From Pseudohongiella sp. (GTDB lineage Bacteria; Pseudomonadota; Gammaproteobacteria; Pseudomonadales; Pseudohongiellaceae), in contig NZ_DRFV01000002.1 in NCBI RefSeq assembly GCF_011050365.1, forward strand, positions 186,001 through 250,000: a stretch of 64,000 bases of DNA. The letters are read 5' to 3'. Position numbers and translations under genes: made by a program. This document shows, one piece after another, positions 8,816-17,604 of the stretch (position 1 is the stretch's first letter; the number at the start of each line of letters is the position of its first letter). Below the pieces are notes generated by a model that worked only from the letters and a program-made list of their open reading frames with translations, did not search any database and was not told the DNA's origin.

Positions 8816-9114
8816 ATGCTATTGAGTTATACCTGACGCTGGGCATAGCGGTGTTTTTGCTGTCACTGCATGGCCTGATGACCTTGTATGATCCGATACG
8901 ACGCCTGATCGCCGTCAACCTGATGGGCGCCGGTACGTTTCTGGTTATGGTCAGCCTGGCCCGGCGCAGCGAAGTGCCCGACCCGGTATTGCACGCCCTG
9001 GTCGTCACCGGGCTGGTCGTTGCGATCAGCGCCACCGCATTCGCGCTGCGCCTGATCATCGCCGGCAGCAAGAACGATAAAACCGACAGCGGCGGGGGCA
9101 ACAGGAAACCATGA
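8812..9114 (+). CDS. mrpC: Mrp-type antiporter subunit C (NuoK-like)
   Basis: A 100-residue, three-helix protein related to MrpC and NuoK. It contains the conserved RRLIAVNLMGAGTFLVMV stretch and DPVLHALVVTGLVVAISATA, where family members carry DP.PQALVLTAIVI. The usual PQ is replaced by VLH, a small divergence. A short polar tail follows. It overlaps both neighbours by 4 bases (ATGA). MrpC packs between the antiporter-like subunits. Confidence 0.88.
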   Translation: MNAIELYLTLGIAVFLLSLHGLMTLYDPIRRLIAVNLMGAGTFLVMVSLARRSEVPDPVLHALVVTGLVVAISATAFALRLIIAGSKNDKTDSGGGNRKP

Positions 9115-10547
9115 ACTTCGCGTTGCTCAGCCTTGCCATCCCTCTGTTCTGCGGCCTGTTGCTGCTATTGAGCGGTCGCGCGCTACGCACACGCACAACC
9201 GGCTTTATTGTCATTGTCAGCACCGTCGCCAGTCTGGTCGCGGCCTGGTTTGCACTGCAGGAAGCGGCGGCCGCCGGCGCCGACATCATGCTGAACCTGG
9301 GCGGCTGGGAGACCGGGCTGGCCATCCGGCTGCGACTCAGTTCACTGAGCGCCCTGCTGCTGGTCTTTACCGCCCTGATGCATCTGCTCATCGGACTTTA
9401 TGCCGGCCTCAGCCGCGATGGCATCAAGCGCGACTATTGGGCACTGAGTTGTTTCCTGCATGGCTCGCTAGCCGCCCTGTGGTTATCTGCCGACCTCTTC
9501 AATCTGTACATCACGCTGGAGCTGCTTGGCCTCACTGCGGTGGCGATGGTGGCGCTGGCCGGACCCAAGGCCTACAAACCGGCGGCCAATTATCTGATCC
9601 TGTCGCTGGCGGCCTCGCTGTTTTATCTGCTGGGCGTGGCGTTGCTGTATGGTCGCTACGGTGAACTCGACGTGCTGTTGCTGGCGCCGCGCACACAAGC
9701 CGATGTCATTACCCGCCTCGCCCTGTTGTTGATGACCACCGGTCTGATGCTGAAGGCCGCGTTGTGGCCGCTGCACCTGTGGTTGCCGCCGGCCCATGCC
9801 AGTGCACCGACTGCGGTCAGCGCACTGCTGTCCGGACTGGTGGTGAAAGGGCCGCTTTTCATTCTCTGGGTATTATGGAGCGAGGTGGCGCCTCCGACCC
9901 TGGCGCAACAAATTGGTCCGGTGCTGGCCATCGCCGGCATGATCGCCCTGACCGCCGGTGGCCTGTCCGCCATGCGTAGCCCTCACATCAAAACGCTGGT
10001 GGCCTATTCGACCGTGGCACAACTGGGGTACGCACTGATGGCGCTGGGCCTGTTGCTGACCTGGCAATTGCCGCAAATGCACATTGCGCTGTGGCTGTTT
10101 GTCATTGCCCACGGACTGGCCAAAGCCTCATTGTTTCTGGCCGCCGGTGAAATGCAGTCGAGTCTCGGTACCAAACGCGTTGACGGTCTGCGCGGTGCCA
10201 CCCAGACCGTCCCGGTGGCCATGTTCGCGTTCGCCGTCGCCGGTGGCAGTCTCATCGGCCTGCCGCCCAGCGGTGGTTTTCTCGCCAAGTGGGTGCTGCT
10301 GGAACCGATACTGAGTGAGCCCGGCAACTGGCCCTGGGCCATGGGGGTGCTGCTGGGCACACTGGTGTCAGCCGCTTACATTTTCCGCATAGTCGCCATT
10401 TCATTTGACCGTGCCCAGATCAATCCGCTTGATATCAATCCCGATCGGGTCGGCCACTGGCTGGCCCTGTTGCCGGCGCTGATGGTCTGGGGCATGGCAC
10501 TGTCCGGTGAATGGCTGATCCGGTTACTGGCGGGAGGTCCGGTATGA
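9111..10547 (+). CDS. mrpD: Antiporter-like proton-conducting subunit 1 (MrpD/NuoN type)
   Basis: A 478-residue, about 14-helix protein of the NuoL/M/N-MrpA/D family. The key transmembrane glutamate is present in ITLELLGLTAV (E137), as is the lysine motif LKAALWPLHLWLPPAH with a second lysine in VVKGPLF. The broken-helix region YSTVAQLGYALMAL is also intact. These residues form the proton path. It overlaps mrpC and the next antiporter-like gene by 4 bases. It is best matched to MrpD, though assignment among MrpD, NuoM and NuoN by eye is approximate. Confidence 0.88.
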   Translation: MNFALLSLAIPLFCGLLLLLSGRALRTRTTGFIVIVSTVASLVAAWFALQEAAAAGADIMLNLGGWETGLAIRLRLSSLSALLLVFTALMHLLIGLYAGLSRDGIKRDYWALSCFLHGSLAALWLSADLFNLYITLELLGLTAVAMVALAGPKAYKPAANYLILSLAASLFYLLGVALLYGRYGELDVLLLAPRTQADVITRLALLLMTTGLMLKAALWPLHLWLPPAHASAPTAVSALLSGLVVKGPLFILWVLWSEVAPPTLAQQIGPVLAIAGMIALTAGGLSAMRSPHIKTLVAYSTVAQLGYALMALGLLLTWQLPQMHIALWLFVIAHGLAKASLFLAAGEMQSSLGTKRVDGLRGATQTVPVAMFAFAVAGGSLIGLPPSGGFLAKWVLLEPILSEPGNWPWAMGVLLGTLVSAAYIFRIVAISFDRAQINPLDINPDRVGHWLALLPALMVWGMALSGEWLIRLLAGGPV

Positions 10548-12052
10548 CGCTGAGCTGGACCACCCTATTGCCGGTATTGATCATTCTCAGCTCCCTGATT
10601 CCGGGGCTGCTGATTTTCGCCACACCGGAAGCCGCCGCGCGCAGGCGTATTATCCTGAACATGACAGGTGTCACTGTAAAACTGCTGCTGGTGGCACTGA
10701 TGCTGGCCGGTGTCAGTCGGGGGTTCGAGTTCCGGTTTGCCATTGCGTTTCTGCCGGGTGCCGAGCTGGTGCTGCGCGGTGATGCGCTGGCGCTGCAGTT
10801 TATCGCGCTGTCCTCTGTGCTCTGGTTAATGACCACTATTTACGCTATTGGTTACCTGGAAAACTCACCACTGCGCTCGCGCTTTTTCGGTTACTTCAGC
10901 CTCTGTGTCAGCGCTACCGTGGGCGTGGCGCTGGCCGGCAACATGATCACTTTTCTGTTGTTCTATGAACTGCTGACGCTGGCCACCTTCCCGCTGGTGG
11001 TGCACCGGGGGACGCCGGAAGCCTTGCGCGCGGGCAGGGTGTATCTTGCCTATACCCTGGGCGGCGGCACTGTTCTGTTGATGGGGATTGCCTTGCTGCA
11101 CTCCATCGCCGGCACGCCGGATTTTGTCCCGGGTGGTTATCTCACAAGCCTTGCCGACGAGCATGCGTTGAGTCTGCGCATCGCCTTTGGCCTGATGATT
11201 GTCGGCCTTGGCGTCAAGGCTGCGCTGGTGCCCCTGCATGGCTGGTTACCACAGGCCATGGTGGCACCCGCTCCGGTGAGCGCATTGTTGCACGCGGTTG
11301 CCGTGGTCAAGGCCGGCGCCTTCGGCATTATCCGTGTGGTCTATGATGTCTATGGCATTGAAGCGACCACGCTGCTGTCACTGACCCGCCCCCTGGCATG
11401 GCTGGCTGCCGTGACCATTATTTTTGCCTCCGTCCGGGCCCTGCAACAGCAGGACATCAAAAGGCGGCTGGCATATTCCACAGTAAGCCAGGTGTCTTAT
11501 ATAACACTGGGGGTGTCGCTGGTCGGCCCAATCGCTGCGGTGGGCGCCATCGTGCACCTGGTACATCAGGGCCTGATGAAAATCACGTTATTCTTTTGCG
11601 CCGGTAATTTTGCCGAAACCCTGGGTATCCACAAGATTCAGGAGATGGACGGGCTGGGTCGGCGCATGCCCTGGAGCATGGCGGCATTTACGGTCGGTGC
11701 GCTGGGCATGATCGGCGTGCCGCCGATCGCTGGTTTCATCAGCAAATGGTATCTGGCCACCGGTGCGCTGGAAGTGAACCAGGACTGGGTGTTGCTGGTG
11801 CTGGCGGGTTCTTCCCTGCTCAATGCAGCCTATTTTCTGCCACTGCTTTATCGGGGCTGGTTCCGCGCGCCGCCGGCGGGCGGCTGGCACGAGAATAATT
11901 TCGCCGGGCAACGCCTGGAAACCCACTGGATGCTGTTACTGCCACCACTGGTCACCGCGCTGCTGTCCATCCTGGTCGGCGTTTTCGCCGGCAGCATTTT
12001 CAGTCCACTGGGCTGGAGCCAGTTCATTGTTAACCGGGAGTTTGGCTTGTGA
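10544..12052 (+). CDS. Antiporter-like proton-conducting subunit 2 (MrpD/NuoM type)
   Basis: A 502-residue paralog of the preceding gene; the ATG at 10544 overlaps its stop by 4 bases with GGGAGG upstream. The conserved glutamate lies in LFYELLTLATFPLV (E132). The lysines are in GVKAALVPLHGWLPQAM and AVVKAGAFGI, and YSTVSQVSYITLGVSL marks the broken helix. It resembles the second MrpD-like subunits of Mbh/Mrp-type clusters and NuoM. All residues I can recognise as required for proton conduction are present. Confidence 0.87.
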   Translation: MTLSWTTLLPVLIILSSLIPGLLIFATPEAAARRRIILNMTGVTVKLLLVALMLAGVSRGFEFRFAIAFLPGAELVLRGDALALQFIALSSVLWLMTTIYAIGYLENSPLRSRFFGYFSLCVSATVGVALAGNMITFLLFYELLTLATFPLVVHRGTPEALRAGRVYLAYTLGGGTVLLMGIALLHSIAGTPDFVPGGYLTSLADEHALSLRIAFGLMIVGLGVKAALVPLHGWLPQAMVAPAPVSALLHAVAVVKAGAFGIIRVVYDVYGIEATTLLSLTRPLAWLAAVTIIFASVRALQQQDIKRRLAYSTVSQVSYITLGVSLVGPIAAVGAIVHLVHQGLMKITLFFCAGNFAETLGIHKIQEMDGLGRRMPWSMAAFTVGALGMIGVPPIAGFISKWYLATGALEVNQDWVLLVLAGSSLLNAAYFLPLLYRGWFRAPPAGGWHENNFAGQRLETHWMLLLPPLVTALLSILVGVFAGSIFSPLGWSQFIVNREFGL

Positions 12053-13797
12053 GTGCCTGGATCTGGTTGAGCGTTCCCGTAGCACCTTTGCTATGCGCCG
12101 TGCTGCTGATTGTCCTGCGCAGCCGGGTGCAGGCAGTGGGCCCCTGGCTGTGCCTGAGCGTGATTCCGGCACTGGCGGCAACGCTGGTCAGCAGTGCTCC
12201 CTTCACGCCGGATGCGTTGTGGCAGGGTGCGCGCTGGGCCGCCGATACCTCAATGGCCCGACCCTGGCTGGCGTTCACCGCCGTGCTTTGGGGCGTGGCC
12301 ACTTACTACGCCGCCTACAGTCAGCGCAATGATGCCGGATTGCTGCGTTTCTGGTTGTTCTGGCTGGTAGCGCTGAGCGGCAACCTGTTATTGATCATTG
12401 CCCAGGACGCCCTCAGTTTTTATGTCGGCTTTTCCATGATGAGCCTGTCAGCCTACGGCCTGGTCGTGCACAGCGGTAACCCCAAGGCACGCCGGGCCGG
12501 TCGGCTCTACCTGCAACTGGCCATACTCGGCGAGATTCTGGTGCTGATGGGCATGGCCTTGCGGGTGCACGCTGCTGATGGCTCGTTGTTGTTCGTTGAC
12601 TGGCTCAACACCCCGGCCGCACCACTGAGCACTGCCGTACTGCTGGTTGGCTTCGGCCTGAAAGCAGGCTTCTGGCCCCTGCATGTGTGGCTGCCGCAAG
12701 CTCACCCGGTGGCGCCGGCACCCGCCAGCGCGGTGCTGTCGGGCGCCATGTTGAAAGCCGGTATTCTGGGGTTATGGCAATTCCTGCCGGGTGTGGCCAC
12801 TGCTGCCGGCACCTGGTCCCTGCAGGCATGGGCACAGCCGTTGATGACAGTCGCGGTGATCAGCATTGTGCTGGGCGCCCTGCTCGGGCTGCCGCGACAG
12901 GACGCCAAGCAGGCACTGGCCTATTCGTCCGTCAGTCAGATGGGATTCCTGCTGTTCCTGATCGCCCTGAGCTGGCTAATGCCCGATCAGCGCGCAGCCG
13001 TTGGGGTGGCCTTGACGCTGTACGCGGTTCATCACGGCTTTGCCAAAGGTGCCCTGTTTCTGGCCGCCGATGTGTTCAAGGCCGGCGGCGCCCCGGCACG
13101 GACAGATCAGCGTTGGTTGCTGCTGTTTGTGGCCGTGCCGTCACTGGCTCTGTCCGGTCTGCCGCTGAGCAGCGGCGCTGCCGCAAAAACGGTACTCAAA
13201 GCCCTGATCGAAGATCCTGCGCTGTCACACTGGCTGCTCTGGCTACAGATCGGAGCCCTGGGCACGACACTGATTGTGGCGCGCGCCTGTTATCTGCTCT
13301 GGCATTTGCGCCAGCAGGCAGCAGAAAAACCAGCCGCTCACATGATACCGGCCCCCGCCATGTACGGCTGGCTGGTGTTGTGCATGTTGCCGCTGGCGCT
13401 GCCATGGTTGTGGCCACTGATGCAGCCAGCGACAAGTGACAGCCTGCCCTTGTACAAATGGCTGGAGTTGGGCTGGCCAATAGGCGGCGGTTTATTGCTC
13501 GCAGGCGCAGGACTGTACTTGCGATGGCAGCCGCCGGCGTTCCTGCAGAGCTCGCATACGCCGTTTCTGCGCCTGTCCCTGGGCTTTAAACGTCGATTGA
13601 ATCAAACTCTGTTGCCTACGTTTGAACTAGGATGGCTACATCGCGACTGGCGGCAACAGGAACGGCAATGGAGCCGCTTCTGGCAGGGACACACCGTTAA
13701 CAAAAGTGCGACCCTGTTGTTGATATTCATGATCATTGCCGGTTTGGCCATTTTCCGCACATCGGCTCTGCAGGAGATTCTGTTATGGCTACCCTGA
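12049..13797 (+). CDS. Antiporter-like subunit 3 (NuoL/MrpA-N type) lacking the TM5 glutamate
   Basis: A 582-residue NuoL/MrpA-like protein, longer than the other two and carrying an extra C-terminal helix region (residues 480-582). The lysine motif LKAGFWPLHVWLPQAH, the second lysine LKAG and the broken helix YSSVSQMGFLLFL are present. However, the segment that normally reads F..(W/F)E(L/G)..L reads FYVGFSMMSLSAYG here, with serine 129 (bases 12433-12435) where the proton-path glutamate is expected. It is probably structural or uses another acidic residue. It overlaps the previous gene by 4 bases and the metallo-hydrolase by 13. Confidence 0.85.
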   Translation: MSAWIWLSVPVAPLLCAVLLIVLRSRVQAVGPWLCLSVIPALAATLVSSAPFTPDALWQGARWAADTSMARPWLAFTAVLWGVATYYAAYSQRNDAGLLRFWLFWLVALSGNLLLIIAQDALSFYVGFSMMSLSAYGLVVHSGNPKARRAGRLYLQLAILGEILVLMGMALRVHAADGSLLFVDWLNTPAAPLSTAVLLVGFGLKAGFWPLHVWLPQAHPVAPAPASAVLSGAMLKAGILGLWQFLPGVATAAGTWSLQAWAQPLMTVAVISIVLGALLGLPRQDAKQALAYSSVSQMGFLLFLIALSWLMPDQRAAVGVALTLYAVHHGFAKGALFLAADVFKAGGAPARTDQRWLLLFVAVPSLALSGLPLSSGAAAKTVLKALIEDPALSHWLLWLQIGALGTTLIVARACYLLWHLRQQAAEKPAAHMIPAPAMYGWLVLCMLPLALPWLWPLMQPATSDSLPLYKWLELGWPIGGGLLLAGAGLYLRWQPPAFLQSSHTPFLRLSLGFKRRLNQTLLPTFELGWLHRDWRQQERQWSRFWQGHTVNKSATLLLIFMIIAGLAIFRTSALQEILLWLP

Positions 13798-15188
13798 CAT
13801 TCTATGGTGCTGCGCAAGAAGTCACCGGATCATGCTACCTCATCGAATCACCGGCTCTGGGCCGGGTTCTGTTGGAGTGCGGCATGCATCAGGGCGGCAC
13901 TGCGGTGGACCGCATACGAGATGAAAGTTTTGCCTTTGACCCTGCAGACATTGATGCAGTGGTGTTATCGCACGGTCATCTGGATCACTCCGGTATGCTG
14001 CCGAAACTGGTCAACCAGGGCTTCAGCGGCCCGATTTATTGTACTCAGTCGACCAGACAACTGTTGCGCATTCTGTTTGAGGACGCCCTGGGCCTGTATG
14101 AGCGTGACCTGGAGCGCGAGAATCTGCGGCGCCAGCGTAGCGGCCGGGCCCTGATAGAGCCGGAGTACACAGAAAAAGATGTCGAGGCGGCATTGAAGCT
14201 GTGTCAGGGGCAGCCCTATCACGCCAGGGTCGACATCGGCCCGCAGGCCAGCGTCAGGTTTCTGGATGCCGGCCACATTCTCGGGTCGTCCATCGTGGAG
14301 CTGACGCTTAACGAGAAAGGCGCGGACAAGGTGCTGGTTTTTTCCGGCGATCTCGGCAACAGTAACTCGGCCCTGATGAACGACCCGGAATCACCGCAGC
14401 ATGCCGACATCGTGATGATGGAAGGCACCTACGGTAACCGGGATCATCGTTCACAAGAGCAGACGCTTGAGCAATTCCGCCAGGTCCTGGCAGAGACATG
14501 GGCACGGGGTGGCAATGTGATGATTCCGTCATTCGCTATCGGCCGCACCCAGGAGTTGATCTTCCACCTGGGGTGTCTGCACCAGGCCGGCGAGCTGGAT
14601 GACTGGCAGGTTTTCCTGGACAGTCCAATGGCTATTGCTGTCACTGAAGTTTATGATCGCTGGCTGCACATCATGGATGACGACGATGTCCGCTGCCTCA
14701 CCGAGGCTGGCCGAGATTCCCTGGCAAAATTTCTGCCCAACCTGAAGTTGTGCCGCAGCGCCGAAGAATCGATGGCAATCAATAAAATAAAACACGGCGC
14801 CATCATTATTGCCGGTAGCGGCATGTGCACCGGCGGTCGGATCCGGCATCACTTCAAGCACCGGATATGGCGCGAAGAAAACGCCGTCATATTTATTGGC
14901 TTTCAGGCACAGGGCACGCTGGGTCGTTTACTGGTCGATGGCCGAAGAGATATTAAAATGTTTGGCGACGAATTCAAGGTACGCGCCCGCATTGAAACCA
15001 TCGGCGGTTTGTCGGCACATGCCGGACAGACTGCACTGATGGAATGGGCCGCAGGCTTTGACGGCAAACCTAAACTGGTGTTGATTCACGGCGAGGCCAC
15101 AGCACTGGACGCGTTGTCGCAGAAACTGTGGCTCGACAAGGGTATCCGCAGCGACATACCGGCACCTGGCAGCAGTATCGTTTTCTAG
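13785..15188 (+). CDS. MBL-fold beta-CASP RNA-type metallo-hydrolase
   Basis: A 467-residue protein with the metallo-beta-lactamase motif SHGHLDHSG (H63, H65, D67, H68) and an RNA-specificity C-terminal segment (IETIGGLSAHAGQTALMEW, LIHGE). GSGMCTGGRIRHHF lies between them. This is the layout of CPSF73/YsaD-like beta-CASP enzymes, most of which cleave RNA. GGAG lies upstream of the ATG. It starts inside the last 13 bases of the antiporter gene, so it is co-transcribed with it; why an RNase-like enzyme should be is unclear. Its stop overlaps the convergent PRPP synthetase stop. Confidence 0.88.
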   Translation: MATLTFYGAAQEVTGSCYLIESPALGRVLLECGMHQGGTAVDRIRDESFAFDPADIDAVVLSHGHLDHSGMLPKLVNQGFSGPIYCTQSTRQLLRILFEDALGLYERDLERENLRRQRSGRALIEPEYTEKDVEAALKLCQGQPYHARVDIGPQASVRFLDAGHILGSSIVELTLNEKGADKVLVFSGDLGNSNSALMNDPESPQHADIVMMEGTYGNRDHRSQEQTLEQFRQVLAETWARGGNVMIPSFAIGRTQELIFHLGCLHQAGELDDWQVFLDSPMAIAVTEVYDRWLHIMDDDDVRCLTEAGRDSLAKFLPNLKLCRSAEESMAINKIKHGAIIIAGSGMCTGGRIRHHFKHRIWREENAVIFIGFQAQGTLGRLLVDGRRDIKMFGDEFKVRARIETIGGLSAHAGQTALMEWAAGFDGKPKLVLIHGEATALDALSQKLWLDKGIRSDIPAPGSSIVF

Positions 15189-16081
15189 TTCTCCAGCAAT
15201 GCCCGTGAGATTAATGGCGCCAGATCTATCTTGTTACTGGGGTCAGCGATACTGTTGCTGGTGACCACCTGCAGGCCGTGGTATTGCATGTCCGCCAGCG
15301 CACCGTCAGCAAAGATGCCATGGACAGCAATACAGACCGGCGCACACAAACCGGCAGCCTGCAGATGCGCAGCGGTCTGGATCATGGTCTTGCCGGTACT
15401 GATAATATCGTCGACCAGTACCGGCGTATGGTTCCTGTAGTTGTCAACATGCGGCAGTGACACAGCGACGCTACGATCACCAAACCGGGTTTTCTGTAAT
15501 ACTTCCCAGGGGCAGCCCGCCAGTTCGGCGACACTGGCCGCCCATTGCTCGGACTCACTGTCAGGGCCGATGACCAGCGGCTGGTGTATATTGGCTTTTA
15601 TCCAGTCCGCTATGGGCTCAACCGCCGTCACTGAGCGGGCGGGTATTGTGTAGATCTCCTGCAGATTGCTGATACGGTGCAAGTGCGGGTCAACGGTCAG
15701 CATCCAGTCCAGATGCTGGCTCAGCAATCGCGCCACGTAGTGCGACGTGACTCCTTCACCTGCCTGAAAGCGTTTGTCCTGCCGCATATAGGCCAGATAC
15801 GGCGCAATCAGACCAATACGACGGGCGCCAAGATCGCGCAAGGTATCGGCCAGCAACAACAATGGCATGAGCTTGCCGTCCGGTTGATGCAACTGGCACA
15901 GTATCGCCACATCGATATCACGGACATCGCTGTCAATTCGAATGTAACTTTCTCCGTCCGGGAAACGTCGCATCTCCATCTCGCCGGAGCGCCAGCCATT
16001 GGCGTGCAACTGGCCGCTTTCCGCCAGCAGCTGACCGGCAAATCCATCCTGTTCCGGGAAACTGAAAAGCAATGTTGTCAT
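15185..16081 (-). CDS. prs: Ribose-phosphate pyrophosphokinase, archaeal-type (PRPP synthetase)
   Basis: A 298-residue protein of the PRPP synthetase/phosphoribosyltransferase fold. The PRPP loop is LVDDIISTGKT (222-232) and PYLAYMRQDKRF (94-105) is the ATP/ribose-phosphate region, in the form seen in archaeal class III enzymes. The usual bacterial DLHAxQIQGFF is replaced by DPHLHRISNLQEIY (131-144), so it is probably a specialised paralog, with the housekeeping prs elsewhere. Its ATG overlaps the stop of the AMP-phosphorylase-like gene by 4 bases. This suggests it works on that enzyme's ribose product, either running PRPP synthesis or the reverse. Confidence 0.85.
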   Translation of the reverse strand: MTTLLFSFPEQDGFAGQLLAESGQLHANGWRSGEMEMRRFPDGESYIRIDSDVRDIDVAILCQLHQPDGKLMPLLLLADTLRDLGARRIGLIAPYLAYMRQDKRFQAGEGVTSHYVARLLSQHLDWMLTVDPHLHRISNLQEIYTIPARSVTAVEPIADWIKANIHQPLVIGPDSESEQWAASVAELAGCPWEVLQKTRFGDRSVAVSLPHVDNYRNHTPVLVDDIISTGKTMIQTAAHLQAAGLCAPVCIAVHGIFADGALADMQYHGLQVVTSNSIADPSNKIDLAPLISRALLEN

Positions 16082-17604
16082 ACCACTTCCGCCTCTATGT
16101 GCAATGCCCCCGGATGCGAGTGAAAAAAATCCAGCGCGTAGTCGAGTTCGCCGGCGGCCTCTGCGTGCAGGGTCATCAGGACCATGCCCGGCTCGACAAC
16201 ATCGCCGACGCTGACATGCAGATACAAACCTGCCGCCGGCGAGCCCGGCGCGCCGGCCAGACTTGCCAGTCGCGAAATCACCCTGTTGTTGATCATGGCG
16301 ACGATGCCGCTACGTTCGGCGACAATGTCGTGTTTGAACGCCGCCACCGGCAATTCTTTCAGGCCGCCCTGTGCCATACAGATGGCTTCAAATTTGCGCC
16401 AGGCATCGCCGCTTTCCAGGGTTTGTTGTGCCAACAGCTGGCATTGTTCATGCGTCCCCAGGCCACCCAGCTCCAGCAATGTTGCCGCCAGTGTCAGTGA
16501 ACGTTCGCGTAAATCCGGTGGTGCCGCCGGATCATTGTGTAATACCGCCAACAGATCCGCCGCTTCCATGGCCGGCCCGATGCCGCGGCCAACCGGCTGG
16601 CTGCCATCGGTGAACAGTACCTTGATCGTCAACCCCAGCGCCTCACCGGTGTTGCGCAACAGGTCCGCCAGTGTATTGGCCAGCTCGGCACTGCGCACCT
16701 TGGCCGTGGCACCGATAGGGATATCAATCAGCACATGGGTGGAACCGGCGGCAACTTTCTTGGAGATCACCGACGCTACCAATTGACCTTCGCTGTCCAG
16801 GTCCAGCGCCCGCTCGACACGGATGATGATGTCATCGGTAGGACTCAGCGACACCGAACCGCCCCAGGCCAGACACGCGCCTTCCTGTTCCACAACCGCG
16901 CGCATCTGTTCGAAGCCGAGCCTGACGTTGGTCAGCGTCTCCATGGTATCGGCAGTGCCAGCCGGTGAGGTGATCGCACGCGATGACGTTTTGGGCATCA
17001 CCAGACCGTTGGCGGCCACAATCGCAACCACAATCGGCGTGGTGCGGTTGCCCGGCAGCCCGCCGACACAATGTTTATCCACGATGATGCGGTCCTTACC
17101 CCAATCAAACCGCTGCCCGACATTGACCATGGCCTGGGTAATGGCGATAGTCTCAGCAAGGTCAAGGTTGTTCGCGCAACACGCGGTGACATAAGCAGAC
17201 ATCTGGATATCGGAGTAACGACCCTGGCTGATATCGTTGATGATACTGTTGGCGCCCTGCGCCGTTATCGGTTTACCGTACAGTTTGCCTCGCACCGCAC
17301 TCATCGAGTCGACCGGCGGCGCGTGGCGAAAAAAGGCTTTGTCACCTTCCTGTGCTCCCAGCAGGCGCCAGGCCGACTCACTCAAACCGGCCTTTTCATG
17401 ACTGAGCAGGTTGCCGGTGACAATATTGAGTGTGGCAATAATACTGGCCCGCCCACAACAGACCTCAACGCGGCCCTGCGCATCAAAGCCTTCGGAATGA
17501 CAGACATGACAATCTTCCCGCATGTACACAACCGGTTCCTGATGCGTATCAATACCCAGACGGGTCAGGTAGAGAAAATTTTCGATCATGCTTGCGTCGG
17601 ACAT
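16078..17604 (-). CDS. AMP-phosphorylase-like enzyme (thymidine phosphorylase family)
   Basis: A 508-residue member of the thymidine/pyrimidine nucleoside phosphorylase fold. It has the archaeal AMP-phosphorylase pattern KHCVGGLPGNRTTP (177-190) and TSSRAITSPAGTADTME (206-222), where DeoA has KHSTGGVGD. In archaea this branch cleaves nucleoside monophosphates with phosphate to free base and ribose 1,5-bisphosphate. A CxxC pair (C32, C35) lies in the extra N-terminal domain. The start codon abuts the phosphoketolase stop (TGAATG). I infer NMP or nucleoside breakdown; substrate choice is not proven by sequence. Confidence 0.85.
   Translation of the reverse strand: MSDASMIENFLYLTRLGIDTHQEPVVYMREDCHVCHSEGFDAQGRVEVCCGRASIIATLNIVTGNLLSHEKAGLSESAWRLLGAQEGDKAFFRHAPPVDSMSAVRGKLYGKPITAQGANSIINDISQGRYSDIQMSAYVTACCANNLDLAETIAITQAMVNVGQRFDWGKDRIIVDKHCVGGLPGNRTTPIVVAIVAANGLVMPKTSSRAITSPAGTADTMETLTNVRLGFEQMRAVVEQEGACLAWGGSVSLSPTDDIIIRVERALDLDSEGQLVASVISKKVAAGSTHVLIDIPIGATAKVRSAELANTLADLLRNTGEALGLTIKVLFTDGSQPVGRGIGPAMEAADLLAVLHNDPAAPPDLRERSLTLAATLLELGGLGTHEQCQLLAQQTLESGDAWRKFEAICMAQGGLKELPVAAFKHDIVAERSGIVAMINNRVISRLASLAGAPGSPAAGLYLHVSVGDVVEPGMVLMTLHAEAAGELDYALDFFHSHPGALHIEAEVV

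Noticed and set aside
16078..17604. Plain thymidine phosphorylase (DeoA) call
   Set aside because: The phosphate- and ribose-site blocks follow the AMP-phosphorylase pattern, and an extra N-terminal domain is present.
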